NCBI GenBank assembly: GCA_030650605.1
Contig: JAUSDP010000058.1
Span: 1 to 48,019, forward strand
Direction: 5' to 3'
DNA: 48,019 bases
Source: a bacterium
GTDB taxonomy: Bacteria > Patescibacteriota > Minisyncoccia > Phycocordibacterales > Zambryskibacteraceae
In this document: positions 8,650 through 16,243 of the stretch, piece by piece
How the letters are laid out: every line of letters starts with the position of its first letter
Position numbering within the stretch: the first letter of the stretch is position 1
Program-made: the position numbers and the translations under genes
Notes under the pieces: model-generated
The model's database searches: none
Told to the model about the DNA's origin: nothing
The model's input: only the letters and a program-made list of their open reading frames with translations

Positions 8650-9168
8650 GACTGCACGGATGACCCACTCTGCCACCGTGAGACCGGTGAACACAATCAT
8701 CGTCCACCAAGCATTTGACAACACGACACTGGCTACAAATATTTGCCAGTCCCGTCGCGTCATGCCGTTATACTCGTGAGCTCCGCGTCTCATGTAGACA
8801 ACACAGATGAAGGGGTCCCACTTGACCGAAACAAAGAGGAATACTGCTAAATCCCCTTTGTTCAGGATCCAACACATCAGTCTGTGGAAAATCCCTTTCT
8901 CATCTCTTTTCTCCCTGACTTCCTTGAGAGACTCAATCCCGAGCCAGTCTGTTTTGCTCCAGTCGTAAAACAGAAGAGTGAGATAACAGGCTACTAGAGA
9001 AAGAAGCCACATGATCCCCGCTCCACAGAATAATCCAAAATACCAGATTACTGCTGGATAGAGCAGAAGATCAAACACTTTGACCATCAGGAAGTTGGCT
9101 ACATGGCCAATTCCCCACAGACCAATCCGTCTTTTCCAAGACAGAAGATTTTGAGAAGCCATTGCCAA
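8635..9168 (-). CDS. 177-aa multi-pass membrane protein, copy 1
   Basis: Hydrophobic segments lie near residues 17-45, 47-68, 103-122 and 145-170, giving about four membrane spans with Trp-rich ends. Polar connectors contain DWLGIESLKEV and the conserved MRRGAHEYNGMTRRDWQIFVAS, which is nearly unchanged in the second copy (10090-10623) and may be functional. The gene stands alone with a consensus promoter (9218-9247), a strong AAAGGAGG ribosome site and its own terminator. It looks richer in G+C than its neighbours. No family with known function is recognised. Confidence 0.8.
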   Translation of the reverse strand: MAMASQNLLSWKRRIGLWGIGHVANFLMVKVFDLLLYPAVIWYFGLFCGAGIMWLLSLVACYLTLLFYDWSKTDWLGIESLKEVREKRDEKGIFHRLMCWILNKGDLAVFLFVSVKWDPFICVVYMRRGAHEYNGMTRRDWQIFVASVVLSNAWWTMIVFTGLTVAEWVIRAVKSAL

Positions 9169-9217
9169 CCTCCTTTCTTTTGTTTGATGTTGATATTACT
9201 GTATACTGCCTACCTCT

Positions 9218-9247
9218 ATTATAGCACGAGTGATACAGCTATGTCAA
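9218..9247 (-). promoter_or_regulatory. sigma-70 consensus promoter for membrane protein copy 1
   Basis: TTGACA (9242-9247) and TATAAT (9218-9223) are both perfect consensus boxes, separated by 18 bases and about 50 bases upstream of ATG 9168. The second copy keeps TTGACA but has TCTAAT. Confidence 0.8.
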
Positions 9248-9250
9248 GCA

Positions 9251-9294
9251 CAAAAAGAGGGGTAGCCACCGTACAAAACGATGATTACCCCTCT
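9251..9294 (-). terminator. intrinsic terminator of the lipoprotein gene
   Basis: Arms AGAGGGGTA (9256-9264) and TACCCCTCT (9286-9294) pair perfectly, and on the minus strand the stem is followed by TTTTTG. It sits 15 bases past the stop of the lipoprotein gene. Confidence 0.8.
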
Positions 9295-9309
9295 CGGCCC
9301 AGTTGTTGT

Positions 9310-9810
9310 TTAATTCACCCCGGCGGTTTTCTTTATTTCGCAATTGTCTACGAAGTATCCAGTAGCTTGGCTACCACACACTCGTGTCTCCTCGACGGTG
9401 TGTGTGACGTACCTGCCTTTGGAGTCGAATTGAATGGTGACATTTTGAGATTCTCTATCTGACTTGGAGAAAGCTCCCATGATTCCAAAGACGCCCATCA
9501 TGCTTCCGTCTCTACCGGGGCCACCATGGGAGTTAAAGGTGTACGTCGCCATACTACCCCCATCACCTGTGGTGCTTGTCATCATGGGAGGTTTTTGGAG
9601 GATTCCATTCACCTCATCTTTTGTCATCCCCGGCTTTAGTTGTGCCAATTGACTAGTCTCGATCTTCTTCGTCTTGGTGACGAAGGAATTTTCCAAACCG
9701 CCTAGACCCACCTCCATAGCTGAAATGCCAAGCCCCATGGCGAGATTACCCGCAAGAGTAACACATCCAGGGAGAAAACCTGCTAGTAAAACAACAAGTG
9801 CGAGATGCAT
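9310..9810 (-). CDS. lipoprotein with BamE/SmpA-like domain
   Basis: The 166-aa protein starts with a lipoprotein-type signal peptide (hydrophobic HLALVVLLAGF, then LPGC with Cys16 as the likely lipidation site). Residues 55-105 fit the SmpA/OmlA (BamE-like) pattern: LAQLKPGMTKDEVNGILQKP, then a strand pair. Pro at -2 of the lipobox is unusual. BamE helps fold outer-membrane proteins in diderms, but CPR cells have no classical outer membrane, so another role or recent transfer is likely; the fold also occurs in other small lipoproteins. It has its own promoter, a good AAAGGAG site and its own terminator, and lies between the two copies of the membrane protein. Confidence 0.7.
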   Translation of the reverse strand: MHLALVVLLAGFLPGCVTLAGNLAMGLGISAMEVGLGGLENSFVTKTKKIETSQLAQLKPGMTKDEVNGILQKPPMMTSTTGDGGSMATYTFNSHGGPGRDGSMMGVFGIMGAFSKSDRESQNVTIQFDSKGRYVTHTVEETRVCGSQATGYFVDNCEIKKTAGVN

Positions 9811-9876
9811 AACGTTCTCCTTTCACCTCAAATATAAAGACAACGATAAAACAAACACTGAACATTTCTGACATTT

Positions 9877-9904
9877 ATTATGCATAGATTAGTATACAAG
9901 TCAA
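9877..9904 (-). promoter_or_regulatory. probable promoter of the lipoprotein gene
   Basis: TTGACT (9899-9904) and CATAAT (9877-9882) are separated by 16 bases, 67 bases before ATG 9810. The -35 box is one base off consensus. Confidence 0.55.
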
Positions 9905-9949
9905 TGTATTATGAAGTATTAATATCTCTTACGATCCTAGATTTTGTTG

Positions 9950-9987
9950 ATACGTTAAAATAATGCGATAGCATAAAAGTAACGTAT
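9950..9987. repeat. 38-bp palindrome-ended repeat, copy C (inverted relative to A and B)
   Basis: Arms ATACGTTA (9950-9957) and TAACGTAT (9980-9987) are perfect inverted repeats. The reverse complement matches copies A (32077-32114) and B (32704-32741) in length, and about 31 of 38 bases match copy A. It lies 21 bases left of the start of the duplicated segment at 10009. Confidence 0.85.
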
Positions 9988-10074
9988 GTCCAGAGCAAAT
10001 ACTGCATAATGATATCTGTTCTAGTTTTAAGGATAAGAGTGAAAAACTTTTGAAAAAGTGGGGATATTTATAGA

Positions 10075-10104
10075 AAATCGGCACCCCTTTCAGAGTGCCG
10101 ATTT
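10075..10104. terminator. hairpin terminator, second copy
   Basis: Identical arms AAATCGGCAC and GTGCCGATTT. As in the first copy, the stem includes the final codons and stop of the membrane-protein gene. Confidence 0.8.
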
Positions 10105-10623
10105 GACTGCACGGATGACCGATTCAACGAGAGTGAGTCCGGTGAAAACTATCGTCGTCCACCATGTATTTGACACCACGACACTAGCGATAAAAATTTG
10201 CCAGTCCCGTCGTGTCATACCGTTGTATTGGTGAGCACCGTGCCGCATGAAAGCAAAACATATGAACGGATTCCACTTTACCGAGATAAAGAGGAATACT
10301 ACCAACTCACCTCGGCTAAAAATCCACCCTATAATCCTGTGGAAAAGGCCTTTCCCCTCTCTCCCTTCTCCAACTTCTTTGAGAGCCTCAATCCCCAGCC
10401 AGTCTATTTTGCACCAATCATAAAACAGAATAGTGAGATAACAGACTAGTAGAGAAAGGCACCACATGATCCCAGCTCCATCGAACAATCCAAAGTACCA
10501 GATTACTGTCGGATAGAGCAGAAGATAAAACCCTTTGACCAAAAGAAAGTTAGCAGTATAGCCAACTCCCCAAATGCCTGCCTGGTTTTTCCAAAACTGC
10601 TTCTCTTGAATTGCCATAGCCAA
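10090..10623 (-). CDS. 177-aa multi-pass membrane protein, copy 2
   Basis: Same length as and about three-quarters identical by eye to the protein at 8635-9168, with the same four membrane spans. The strongest conservation is in DWLGIE-LKEV and in the GAH-YNGMTRRDWQIF block. It has a strong AAAGGAGG site 9 bases before ATG and a promoter at 10673-10702. Retention of two intact, co-oriented copies suggests dosage or specialised variants. Function is not recognised. Confidence 0.8.
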   Translation of the reverse strand: MAMAIQEKQFWKNQAGIWGVGYTANFLLVKGFYLLLYPTVIWYFGLFDGAGIMWCLSLLVCYLTILFYDWCKIDWLGIEALKEVGEGREGKGLFHRIIGWIFSRGELVVFLFISVKWNPFICFAFMRHGAHQYNGMTRRDWQIFIASVVVSNTWWTTIVFTGLTLVESVIRAVKSAL

Positions 10624-10672
10624 CCTCCTTTCTTTTATTTGATGTTGATGTTACTGAATACTGTCTACTTCC

Positions 10673-10702
10673 ATTAGAACATGTATAATATCAAGATGTC
10701 AA
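10673..10702 (-). promoter_or_regulatory. promoter of membrane protein copy 2
   Basis: TTGACA (10697-10702), an 18-base spacer and TCTAAT (10673-10678) match the promoter of copy 1 in position and spacing. Confidence 0.65.
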
Positions 10703-10776
10703 CAGGGTAAAATATATGCTATATTGGCAATGTTTGTTCGGGGCTTATAGTTCAGTGGCAGAACACAGCATTTTCA

Positions 10777-10887
10777 CCCCGTTAGAAATATGCGTACGGG
10801 CTCATAGTAAAGTGGTATTACGCGGCATTCGCATTGCCGAGGCCCGGGTTCAATCCCCGGTGAGTCCACAAGGAATTTCTAACGGGG
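10777..10887. mobile_element. inverted-repeat-bounded insert carrying tRNA-Ala inside tRNA-Glu
   Basis: Perfect 13-bp inverted repeats (10777-10789 and 10875-10887) bound 85 bases that consist almost entirely of a tRNA-Ala gene. There is no room for an intron-encoded protein or a group I or II core. The terminal-repeat core CCCGTTAGAA recurs at the ends of another short element at 44057-44121, which argues for a mobile or repeat family. No convincing target duplication is seen here beyond a shared CA. Confidence 0.6.
10798..10868 (+). tRNA. tRNA-Ala(CGC), nested inside the tRNA-Glu insert
   Basis: A complete cloverleaf: acceptor GGGCTCA/TGAGTCC, which includes the alanine identity pair G3:U70; anticodon stem CGGCA/TGCCG with loop TTCGCAT and anticodon CGC; T-arm CCGGG/CCCGG with loop TTCAATC; discriminator A. 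CCA is not encoded. It would read GCG codons. The reduced AlaRS in this window (28289-29458) is its expected partner. Confidence 0.9.
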
Positions 10888-10924
10888 CAAGTTGCTGAAA
10901 CGGCGGTCCGATTCCGCCTAAGTC

Positions 10925-10950
10925 CACTGCTTCGCCAAGGCTTCGCAGTG
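10925..10950. terminator. stem-loop after tRNA-Glu
   Basis: CACTGC and GCAGTG pair around an inner GCC/GGC pair just after the discriminator base. A long T-run is missing, so it may aid processing rather than termination. Confidence 0.4.
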
Positions 10951-10970
10951 TTAACACAACTTCAGTTAGA

Positions 10971-11357
10971 TTAATACAGATTCTTGCCAGGATAACGAGT
11001 GCCTCTTTTTATAAAATGCTTTTCAATGTCTTTTAGACCAAACTTTTCCTTGAAGTATTTCAAAATAAAATCCGTATCCATACCATTTTTGCAAGTATAA
11101 ACATCAATACTAACAAAACCACGTAGAGGAAAGGTGTGAATACTAATATGACTTTCGGCGATGATGACGAAACCAGTCCAACCACCAGAATCTTTTTTAC
11201 CATTACTTGGAGCGTGAACAACTTTTGGCCCCAATAAAACTCTCATACCAAGTTTCATCGGTAACTCCTTTAGACATCGCTTTACTAAATGCTCATCATC
11301 GAGTTTATCTTTATTTCCACGATAACCATCAATCATTAAATGTTCTCCAAAATGCAT
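10971..11357 (-). CDS. speD: S-adenosylmethionine decarboxylase proenzyme (prokaryotic class 1b)
   Basis: The 128-aa protein has the self-processing motif ESHISIHTFP. By alignment with the Thermotoga enzyme, Ser69 becomes the pyruvoyl group, and His74 and Cys89 (VYTC) are the other catalytic residues. It makes decarboxylated SAM for aminopropyl transfer in spermidine synthesis, but no speE-like gene is in the window. Length fits the short alpha2beta2 class. It starts 8 bases after the dnaJ stop, at the end of the chaperone run. Confidence 0.92.
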   Translation of the reverse strand: MHFGEHLMIDGYRGNKDKLDDEHLVKRCLKELPMKLGMRVLLGPKVVHAPSNGKKDSGGWTGFVIIAESHISIHTFPLRGFVSIDVYTCKNGMDTDFILKYFKEKFGLKDIEKHFIKRGTRYPGKNLY

Positions 11358-11365
11358 TAGAGTTA

Positions 11366-12247
11366 TTATAACCCCAATTGTTTTAATTCTTCCACTACAT
11401 GGTGGGCTTCTTTAGAAAGATTTTCTGGAATTTGGATGGAAAGACGAATGTATAGGTCACCACGCCCTCCGGATTGACGAGTGTGTGCATTGTGAGGAAC
11501 CCCCTTACCTTTCACTCGTAAAATACTTCCGTGTTTGGCACCAGCTGAAATTTTCAAAGTAATCTCTCCATCAAGAGTATGGATAACTTTCTCTGCGCCA
11601 AGTAATGCTTCGGTCAGTTTAATTTCTAAATCCATTATCAAGTTGTATCCTTCTTTGCGTAGATACGGATGTTTCCTAACATGCACCTTAACGTAGAGAT
11701 CGCCGGGCACTCCACCCTCAAGAGCCTCGCCTTGACCATTGAGACGAATCATTTGACCATCGTCGATACCCGGTGGTACACCGATTGAAACCTCTTTTTG
11801 TTTGACAAACTTTGAATTAATAACCACCTTTCTCTCCGCGCCAAAAACTGACTCTTGGAAAGAGAGTTCGATATCCACAGCAATGTCACGTCCGCGCCTG
11901 ACACGACGACCGCCAAAGATACTCGATAGAATATCCCCTAAGTCACTGGTATCAAAACCTGCATTGCCGAAGCCGGAGAAATCGAAACCAAAACCGGATG
12001 GGTCTCCGCCATAGGCGGATCCGCCAGCCCGATTGGCGGAGAAGTCTCCTGATCCAAAGTTATCATATTCAGCACGCTTCTTTTTGTCGGAGAGTACGGA
12101 GTAGGCCTCACTTGCTTCTTTAAACTTCGCTTCATTACCACCGGATTTATCCGGATGATGAACGTGCGCAAGTTTACGGAAGGCCTTTTTTATTTCATCC
12201 TCATTTGCATTTTTATCAACTCCTAAAATTTTGTAATAGTCTTTCAT
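11366..12247 (-). CDS. dnaJ: DnaJ-type co-chaperone without zinc finger (CbpA-like)
   Basis: A J-domain (1-68) carries the DnaK-stimulating HPD at residues 31-33. It is followed by a Gly/Phe-rich linker (about 70-110) and two C-terminal beta-sandwich domains (about 118-290). The CxxCxGxG zinc repeats of classical DnaJ are absent, so this is the type II plan. The linker contains an in-frame pair of palindromes (12005-12040) encoding SANRAGGSAYGGD. Its ATG overlaps the dnaK stop by one base. Confidence 0.93.
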   Translation of the reverse strand: MKDYYKILGVDKNANEDEIKKAFRKLAHVHHPDKSGGNEAKFKEASEAYSVLSDKKKRAEYDNFGSGDFSANRAGGSAYGGDPSGFGFDFSGFGNAGFDTSDLGDILSSIFGGRRVRRGRDIAVDIELSFQESVFGAERKVVINSKFVKQKEVSIGVPPGIDDGQMIRLNGQGEALEGGVPGDLYVKVHVRKHPYLRKEGYNLIMDLEIKLTEALLGAEKVIHTLDGEITLKISAGAKHGSILRVKGKGVPHNAHTRQSGGRGDLYIRLSIQIPENLSKEAHHVVEELKQLGL

Positions 12248-14166
12248 TATTTATTATCTTCGCCCTTCTTTTCTTCCCCGCCCGAATGGCCGGAGTCATC
12301 CGGTCGGGCGGGTTTGACTTCAGCATCTTTAACTTCTGGCTCTCCGGCAGGTTTCTCAGCGGTAGGCGGATTTTTACTCATGTATTCTCCAATTTTTTGC
12401 AATTCGGTAGAAAGTGCGTCGGTAGCAGATTTAATTGAATCAATGGTACCACCCTCTTTCTCTTTCTTGAGTACTGCTATTTTTTCATTTACTGCATTTT
12501 TAATATCGTCAGGAATACTGGGCGCATCCTTCAGAGATTTTTCTGCCGTGTAAATTAGCTGTTCAGCAATATTTTTGGCATCAACCAAATCTTTTTTCTT
12601 TTGGTCTTCTGCGGCATTAGCCTCTGCATCTTTCTGCATCTTCTCGATCTCCCCCTTCGATAAACCAGAGCTAGCTTCTATCCTAATGGATTGTTCTTTA
12701 CTAGTAGTCTTATCTTTAGCTTTGACATTCAAAATGCCATTAGCATCAACATCAAAAGTAACTTCAATCTGAGGCATACCACGAGGTGATGGCGGAATAC
12801 CATCTAGAATAAAGCGACCGAGCGACTTATTGTCTGATGCCATGGTGCGCTCACCCTGTACAATGTGAATTTCGACTGAAGTTTGATTATCGGCAGCAGT
12901 TGAGAATATTTGTGACTTTGCTGAAGGAATGGTGGTATTTTTTTCAATCAACTTAGTTGCTACCCCGCCCATAGTTTCGATACCGAGCGAGAGTGGAATA
13001 ACATCGAGCAAGAGTACATCTTTCACATCACCACGAAGAATTCCTCCCTGAATAGCGGCGCCAAGTGCTACAACTTCGTCGGGATTGATAGATTTGTTCG
13101 GTTCTTTGCCGAAGAATTTTTTAACTGCTTCTACTATTGCTGGCATACGAGTCTGTCCTCCTACAAGAATCACTTCCTGTAAGTCACCAACTTTGAAAGG
13201 AGATGCTTCCATGGCACGTTTTGTAATCTCCATCGCCCGATTTACAAATTCTCCGGAGAGTTCTTCAAGCTTAGCTCTTGAAAGTTTCAGAAGTAGGTGT
13301 CTAGGACCTGATGCGTCGGAAGTGATGAAGGGAATATTAATTTCGGTCTCAGTCGCAGTAGAGAGTTCAATCTTGGCCTTCTCAGCAGTTTCGTCGAGCC
13401 TTTGAAGCGCTAAGGCGTCCGTTCTAACATCGATGCCAGATTCTTTTTTAAATTCATCTGCAATGTAATTAAGTACCTTCTGGTCAATATCTTTACCTCC
13501 TAAGTGAGAATCACCATCTGTAGATTTAACCTCAACCACATCGTCACCTACTTCAAGAATCGAGATGTCAAAGGTACCACCACCAAAGTCAAAAACGGCA
13601 ATTTTCTCATTCTTCTTTTTGTTAAAGCCGTAGGCCAGAGCCGCCGCGGTCGGTTCATTGATGATACGTTTGACATCTAGTCCAGCAATCTGACCAGCAT
13701 CCTTGGTGGCTTGACGCTGAGAATCATTGAAATAGGCCGGTACGGTAATGATGGCTTCGGTAATTTTTTCCCCAAGTTTGGCTTCAGCGTCCGTTTTTAG
13801 TTTCTGAAGAATCATGGCGGAAATTTCTTCCGGACGATAATCTTTCTCTGACATTTTCACTAATACCCCACCGGTAGGGCCGGCTTTCATTTCGAAAGGT
13901 ACTGTTACCTTATCCTTCTGAACGGCTGGATCAGCAAAAGTGTGACCAATGAAACGTTTGATACCAAAGATGGTGTTTTTTGGATTAGTAACTGCTTGAC
14001 GCCTGGCCAAGAGACCGACCAAGCGATCACCTGTCTTGGAGATAGCTATAATTGAAGGTGTGGTGCGTGCACCTTCAGCATTTTCTATAATCTTCGGCTG
14101 ACCAGCCTCCATCACTGCTACAGCAGAGTTTGTAGTTCCCAGATCTATACCAATGATTTTTGCCAT
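12247..14166 (-). CDS. dnaK: chaperone DnaK (Hsp70)
   Basis: Full-length 639-aa Hsp70. The N-terminus is [15 protein letters not shown], the phosphate loop is [14 protein letters not shown], and the adenosine loop is [12 protein letters not shown]. The interdomain linker [19 protein letters not shown], the substrate-binding beta domain and a helical lid follow. The unstructured tail (about 610-639) includes [13 protein letters not shown], encoded by an in-frame palindrome at 12277-12312. It lies downstream of grpE and overlaps dnaJ by one base. No HrcA/CIRCE element was seen upstream of grpE. Confidence 0.98.
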   Translation of the reverse strand: MAKIIGIDLGTTNSAVAVMEAGQPKIIENAEGARTTPSIIAISKTGDRLVGLLARRQAVTNPKNTIFGIKRFIGHTFADPAVQKDKVTVPFEMKAGPTGGVLVKMSEKDYRPEEISAMILQKLKTDAEAKLGEKITEAIITVPAYFNDSQRQATKDAGQIAGLDVKRIINEPTAAALAYGFNKKKNEKIAVFDFGGGTFDISILEVGDDVVEVKSTDGDSHLGGKDIDQKVLNYIADEFKKESGIDVRTDALALQRLDETAEKAKIELSTATETEINIPFITSDASGPRHLLLKLSRAKLEELSGEFVNRAMEITKRAMEASPFKVGDLQEVILVGGQTRMPAIVEAVKKFFGKEPNKSINPDEVVALGAAIQGGILRGDVKDVLLLDVIPLSLGIETMGGVATKLIEKNTTIPSAKSQIFSTAADNQTSVEIHIVQGERTMASDNKSLGRFILDGIPPSPRGMPQIEVTFDVDANGILNVKAKDKTTSKEQSIRIEASSGLSKGEIEKMQKDAEANAAEDQKKKDLVDAKNIAEQLIYTAEKSLKDAPSIPDDIKNAVNEKIAVLKKEKEGGTIDSIKSATDALSTELQKIGEYMSKNPPTAEKPAGEPEVKDAEVKPARPDDSGHSGGEEKKGEDNK

Positions 14167-14179
14167 ATTTTTTTTCGTT

Positions 14180-14710
14180 TTAATTTTTAATAAATTGCCC
14201 TGTTTTTACTTTAGCTGGTCTAATAATTTTCCCCATTAGTATATAACCTTTTTGTATAACTTCAATAATTTTATGGTCTTTTTCTGACTCATCTGTAGAG
14301 ATAACTCCGATCGCCTCATGATACTTGGGGTCAAATATTTCTTCCATCGGATTTAATTCCTCTAAACCATTCTGTTTAAGGATAGAAAAAAACTGGTCAT
14401 AGACAGGCTTCACATCTTTGTTTCCATGAGCTAAAGCTATATTAAAACTATCTAGCACAGGAATCAATTCCTCAATAAGTGTAAGATTCGCAAATTTGAT
14501 AAATTCAACTTTTGACTCTTCATCACGGCGACGAAGATTTGCAAAATCCGCTTGTGCTCTCTGCCAGCCATCAAGGTATTCCTTGGTCTTGGTTTCTGCC
14601 TCCTTGAGTTTCTCACGAATCTTCTTAATTGCCACCTGAGCTGACTCTTCCTCCACCACGGAGTCATCTAGATCTGACCTGTCTATTTCGATATCATTTT
14701 CTTCCTTCAT
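14180..14710 (-). CDS. grpE: nucleotide exchange factor GrpE
   Basis: The 176-aa protein has a long N-terminal helix ([18 protein letters not shown]) and the GrpE core pattern [16 protein letters not shown], followed by a C-terminal beta domain with [16 protein letters not shown] and [21 protein letters not shown]. It releases ADP from DnaK. It is the first gene of the grpE-dnaK-dnaJ-speD run, with 13 bases to dnaK. Confidence 0.95.
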   Translation of the reverse strand: MKEENDIEIDRSDLDDSVVEEESAQVAIKKIREKLKEAETKTKEYLDGWQRAQADFANLRRRDEESKVEFIKFANLTLIEELIPVLDSFNIALAHGNKDVKPVYDQFFSILKQNGLEELNPMEEIFDPKYHEAIGVISTDESEKDHKIIEVIQKGYILMGKIIRPAKVKTGQFIKN

Positions 14711-14755
14711 AGCTTAAATACAATACTGAATTTTTAGTCAAGAATCAAGTTTTGC

Positions 14756-15016
14756 TTATTTTAGAAGTTTCTTTTCGAGGTAATCCACACGTTTAAATAT
14801 GTGATCAACGTGTTGTCGCAGATACGAGTAATCATTATCAATTCGAGTGATAATTCGACTTGTATTATCTCCGGTACTTCTCACAACCTCAAGAATATCA
14901 GCAGTTTTATCTTCAATTTTCTTTTCGAGATCGCTCAGACGCTTATCAATACCTCTAAAACGCTTATCGAGACGACTTTCCATTCCCTTGAGATATGTTT
15001 TAAGTTTGGGATCCAT
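14756..15016 (-). CDS. small coiled-coil protein
   Basis: From ATG 15016 the product is 86 aa, rich in charged heptads (KGMESRLDKRFRGIDKRL, then DLEKKIEDKTADILEV), ending in VDYLEKKLLK. It looks like one long coiled coil. An upstream in-frame ATG at 15061 would add 15 hydrophobic residues; the later start is preferred because MDPKLKTYL begins the helical pattern. Similar short proteins are common in CPR genomes and have no assigned role. Confidence 0.65.
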   Translation of the reverse strand: MDPKLKTYLKGMESRLDKRFRGIDKRLSDLEKKIEDKTADILEVVRSTGDNTSRIITRIDNDYSYLRQHVDHIFKRVDYLEKKLLK

Positions 15017-15092
15017 AATGATAAAGTATAACAAAAAAATATCTAAATATACAAGAATCATCGCTCAAAGTTTAATCTGAGATGTAAAACAA

Positions 15093-15539
15093 CTAACGTT
15101 TACTCCACTTCGGAGCCTTACGAGCTTTCTTGAGACCAAATTTTTTGCGTTCTATAGCGCGAGGATCACGCTTGAGAAATCCTTTAACTTTTAACTTAGT
15201 ACGTAAATTAGGATCATATGAAACAAGCGCCCGGCCAAGACCGTGTCGTAGGGCATCGGCCTGTGAAGAAATACCTCCGCCATTAAGTTTAGCCGTCACC
15301 AGAAACTTGCTTTCTGTATTATCAAAGATGGATAAAACGGTTTTTTGGAGCGCGAGGGTAGGAAAATATTTATCAAGTTCTTTGTCATTGACAGAAACGG
15401 AAATCTTCGAGGCAGGAGTAATACGCACCCTAGCTACAGAAGTTTTCCTCCTACCCACCGCTTCTATGTACCTGCCCGCAATGCTCTCGCTTGCGAGGCG
15501 GGCGGGTCTTTCTTTTTTATTTATTGTTTCTGCAGTCAT
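15093..15539 (-). CDS. rpsI: 30S ribosomal protein S9
   Basis: S9 hallmarks are YIEAVGRRKTSVARVRI, GGGISSQADALRHGLGRAL and the C-terminal tail RKAPKWSKR that reaches the P-site tRNA. At 148 aa it is longer than usual because of about 23 N-terminal residues, of which PARLASESIAG is encoded by a palindrome (15474-15503). Its start overlaps the rplM stop by one base. Confidence 0.95.
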   Translation of the reverse strand: MTAETINKKERPARLASESIAGRYIEAVGRRKTSVARVRITPASKISVSVNDKELDKYFPTLALQKTVLSIFDNTESKFLVTAKLNGGGISSQADALRHGLGRALVSYDPNLRTKLKVKGFLKRDPRAIERKKFGLKKARKAPKWSKR

Positions 15540-15886
15540 TAAGCTTTTATTTTCAAATTATTCATCATTTTGGCACGTAATTTATTTTTTGGAAGCATAC
15601 CATAGACGGCTCGGCGCAATATCTCTTGATGTCCTTTGATACTAACTAAGTGCTCTTGTGACCGTCTCTTGAGATTACCTGGAAAACCAGAATGGCTCGA
15701 GTACATTTTGTCTCTTAATTTTTTGGCACTAAGCATCATTTGAGAACTAGAAACAACTTCTACCTCAATATCTGGTATACGGTTCCTAGCAAAATCTGTT
15801 CGATTCTTACCCATCAGAAACACTGCTACCTCTGTAGCAACTCGTCCAGGAACCCTACCTTTTGCATCGATAATATGTTTGTTCAT
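15539..15886 (-). CDS. rplM: 50S ribosomal protein L13
   Basis: A 115-aa L13, shorter than the usual 140 or so because the N-terminal strand before HIIDAKGRVPGRVATEVAVFL is trimmed. The core has NRIPDIEVEVVSSSQMMLSAKK, KMYSSHSGFPGNLK and the terminal AVYGMLPKNKLRAKMM. It overlaps rplQ and rpsI by one base each. Confidence 0.95.
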   Translation of the reverse strand: MNKHIIDAKGRVPGRVATEVAVFLMGKNRTDFARNRIPDIEVEVVSSSQMMLSAKKLRDKMYSSHSGFPGNLKRRSQEHLVSIKGHQEILRRAVYGMLPKNKLRAKMMNNLKIKA

Positions 15887-16233
15887 TATACAAATTCTAT
15901 AATGGCCATGGGGCTCGCATCTGTTGCACGTGGTCCTATCTTAGTAATACGAGTATAACCTCCAGTTCTATCCCTGTACATTACTGAAAGTTTCTCAGTA
16001 ATCTTTTTGGCGGTTACTGCGCCCACTCGACTCTCGAGTAGACGACGAGACGCAATAGTTTGTTTTTTACCTAAAGTGACAAGTTTCTCTACATATGGAC
16101 GTAGAGATTTGGCTTTAGGTTCGGTAGTTTTGATTTTACCTTTCAAAGTAAGTGAATACACCAAAGACTTAAGTAGAGCCTTCCTCTGGTTTCTTTCACG
16201 ACCGAATTTTCTGTTGGCGTTATGATGCCTCAT
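15886..16233 (-). CDS. rplQ: 50S ribosomal protein L17
   Basis: 115 aa, opening with MRHHNANRKFGRERNQRKAL, the typical L17 start, and ending with GGYTRITKIGPRATDASPMAIIEFV. It lies 10 bases after rpoA, the standard rpoA-rplQ arrangement. Confidence 0.97.
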   Translation of the reverse strand: MRHHNANRKFGRERNQRKALLKSLVYSLTLKGKIKTTEPKAKSLRPYVEKLVTLGKKQTIASRRLLESRVGAVTAKKITEKLSVMYRDRTGGYTRITKIGPRATDASPMAIIEFV

Positions 16234-16243
16234 GGGGTTAAAC

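Larger units (their letters stand above)
8551..10704. repeat. diverged direct duplication of a roughly 0.7-kb cassette
   Basis: 8551-9248 and 10009-10704 are homologous throughout. Each carries the last 22 or so codons of the PurD-like gene (a remnant in the right copy, from 10009), the shared terminator hairpin, the 177-aa membrane protein gene and its promoter. 760 bases holding the lipoprotein gene and repeat copy C separate them. Divergence at codon level with intact frames shows that the duplication is old and maintained. The gap 9811-10089 holds the lipoprotein promoter, repeat C and the PurD remnant, and nothing else was seen there. Confidence 0.85.
10741..10926 (+). tRNA. tRNA-Glu(TTC), interrupted at position 37/38 by a 115-base insert
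   Basis: Exon 1 (10741-10776) gives acceptor GGGCTTA, a D-stem GTTC/GAAC, anticodon stem CAGCA and loop bases TTTTCA with anticodon TTC. Exon 2 (10892-10926) gives T38, the paired stem TGCTG, a four-base variable region, T-arm GGCGG/CCGCC with loop TCCGATT, acceptor TAAGTCC and discriminator A; no CCA is encoded. The insert 10777-10891 begins with CCCCGTTAGAAAT and contains its perfect inverted complement at 10875-10887, with a whole tRNA-Ala in between. Removing the insert restores a normal 71-base tRNA. The exact splice point is inferred from loop length. Without a splicing route the gene would be dead. Confidence 0.7.

Noticed and set aside
10777-10891. Group I intron in tRNA-Glu
   Set aside because: 115 bases filled by a tRNA leave no room for the catalytic core, and the base before the 5' splice site is A and not U.
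10716-10898. 60-aa plus-strand ORF over the tRNA pair
   Set aside because: It reads straight through two tRNA structures; the RNA folds explain the sequence.
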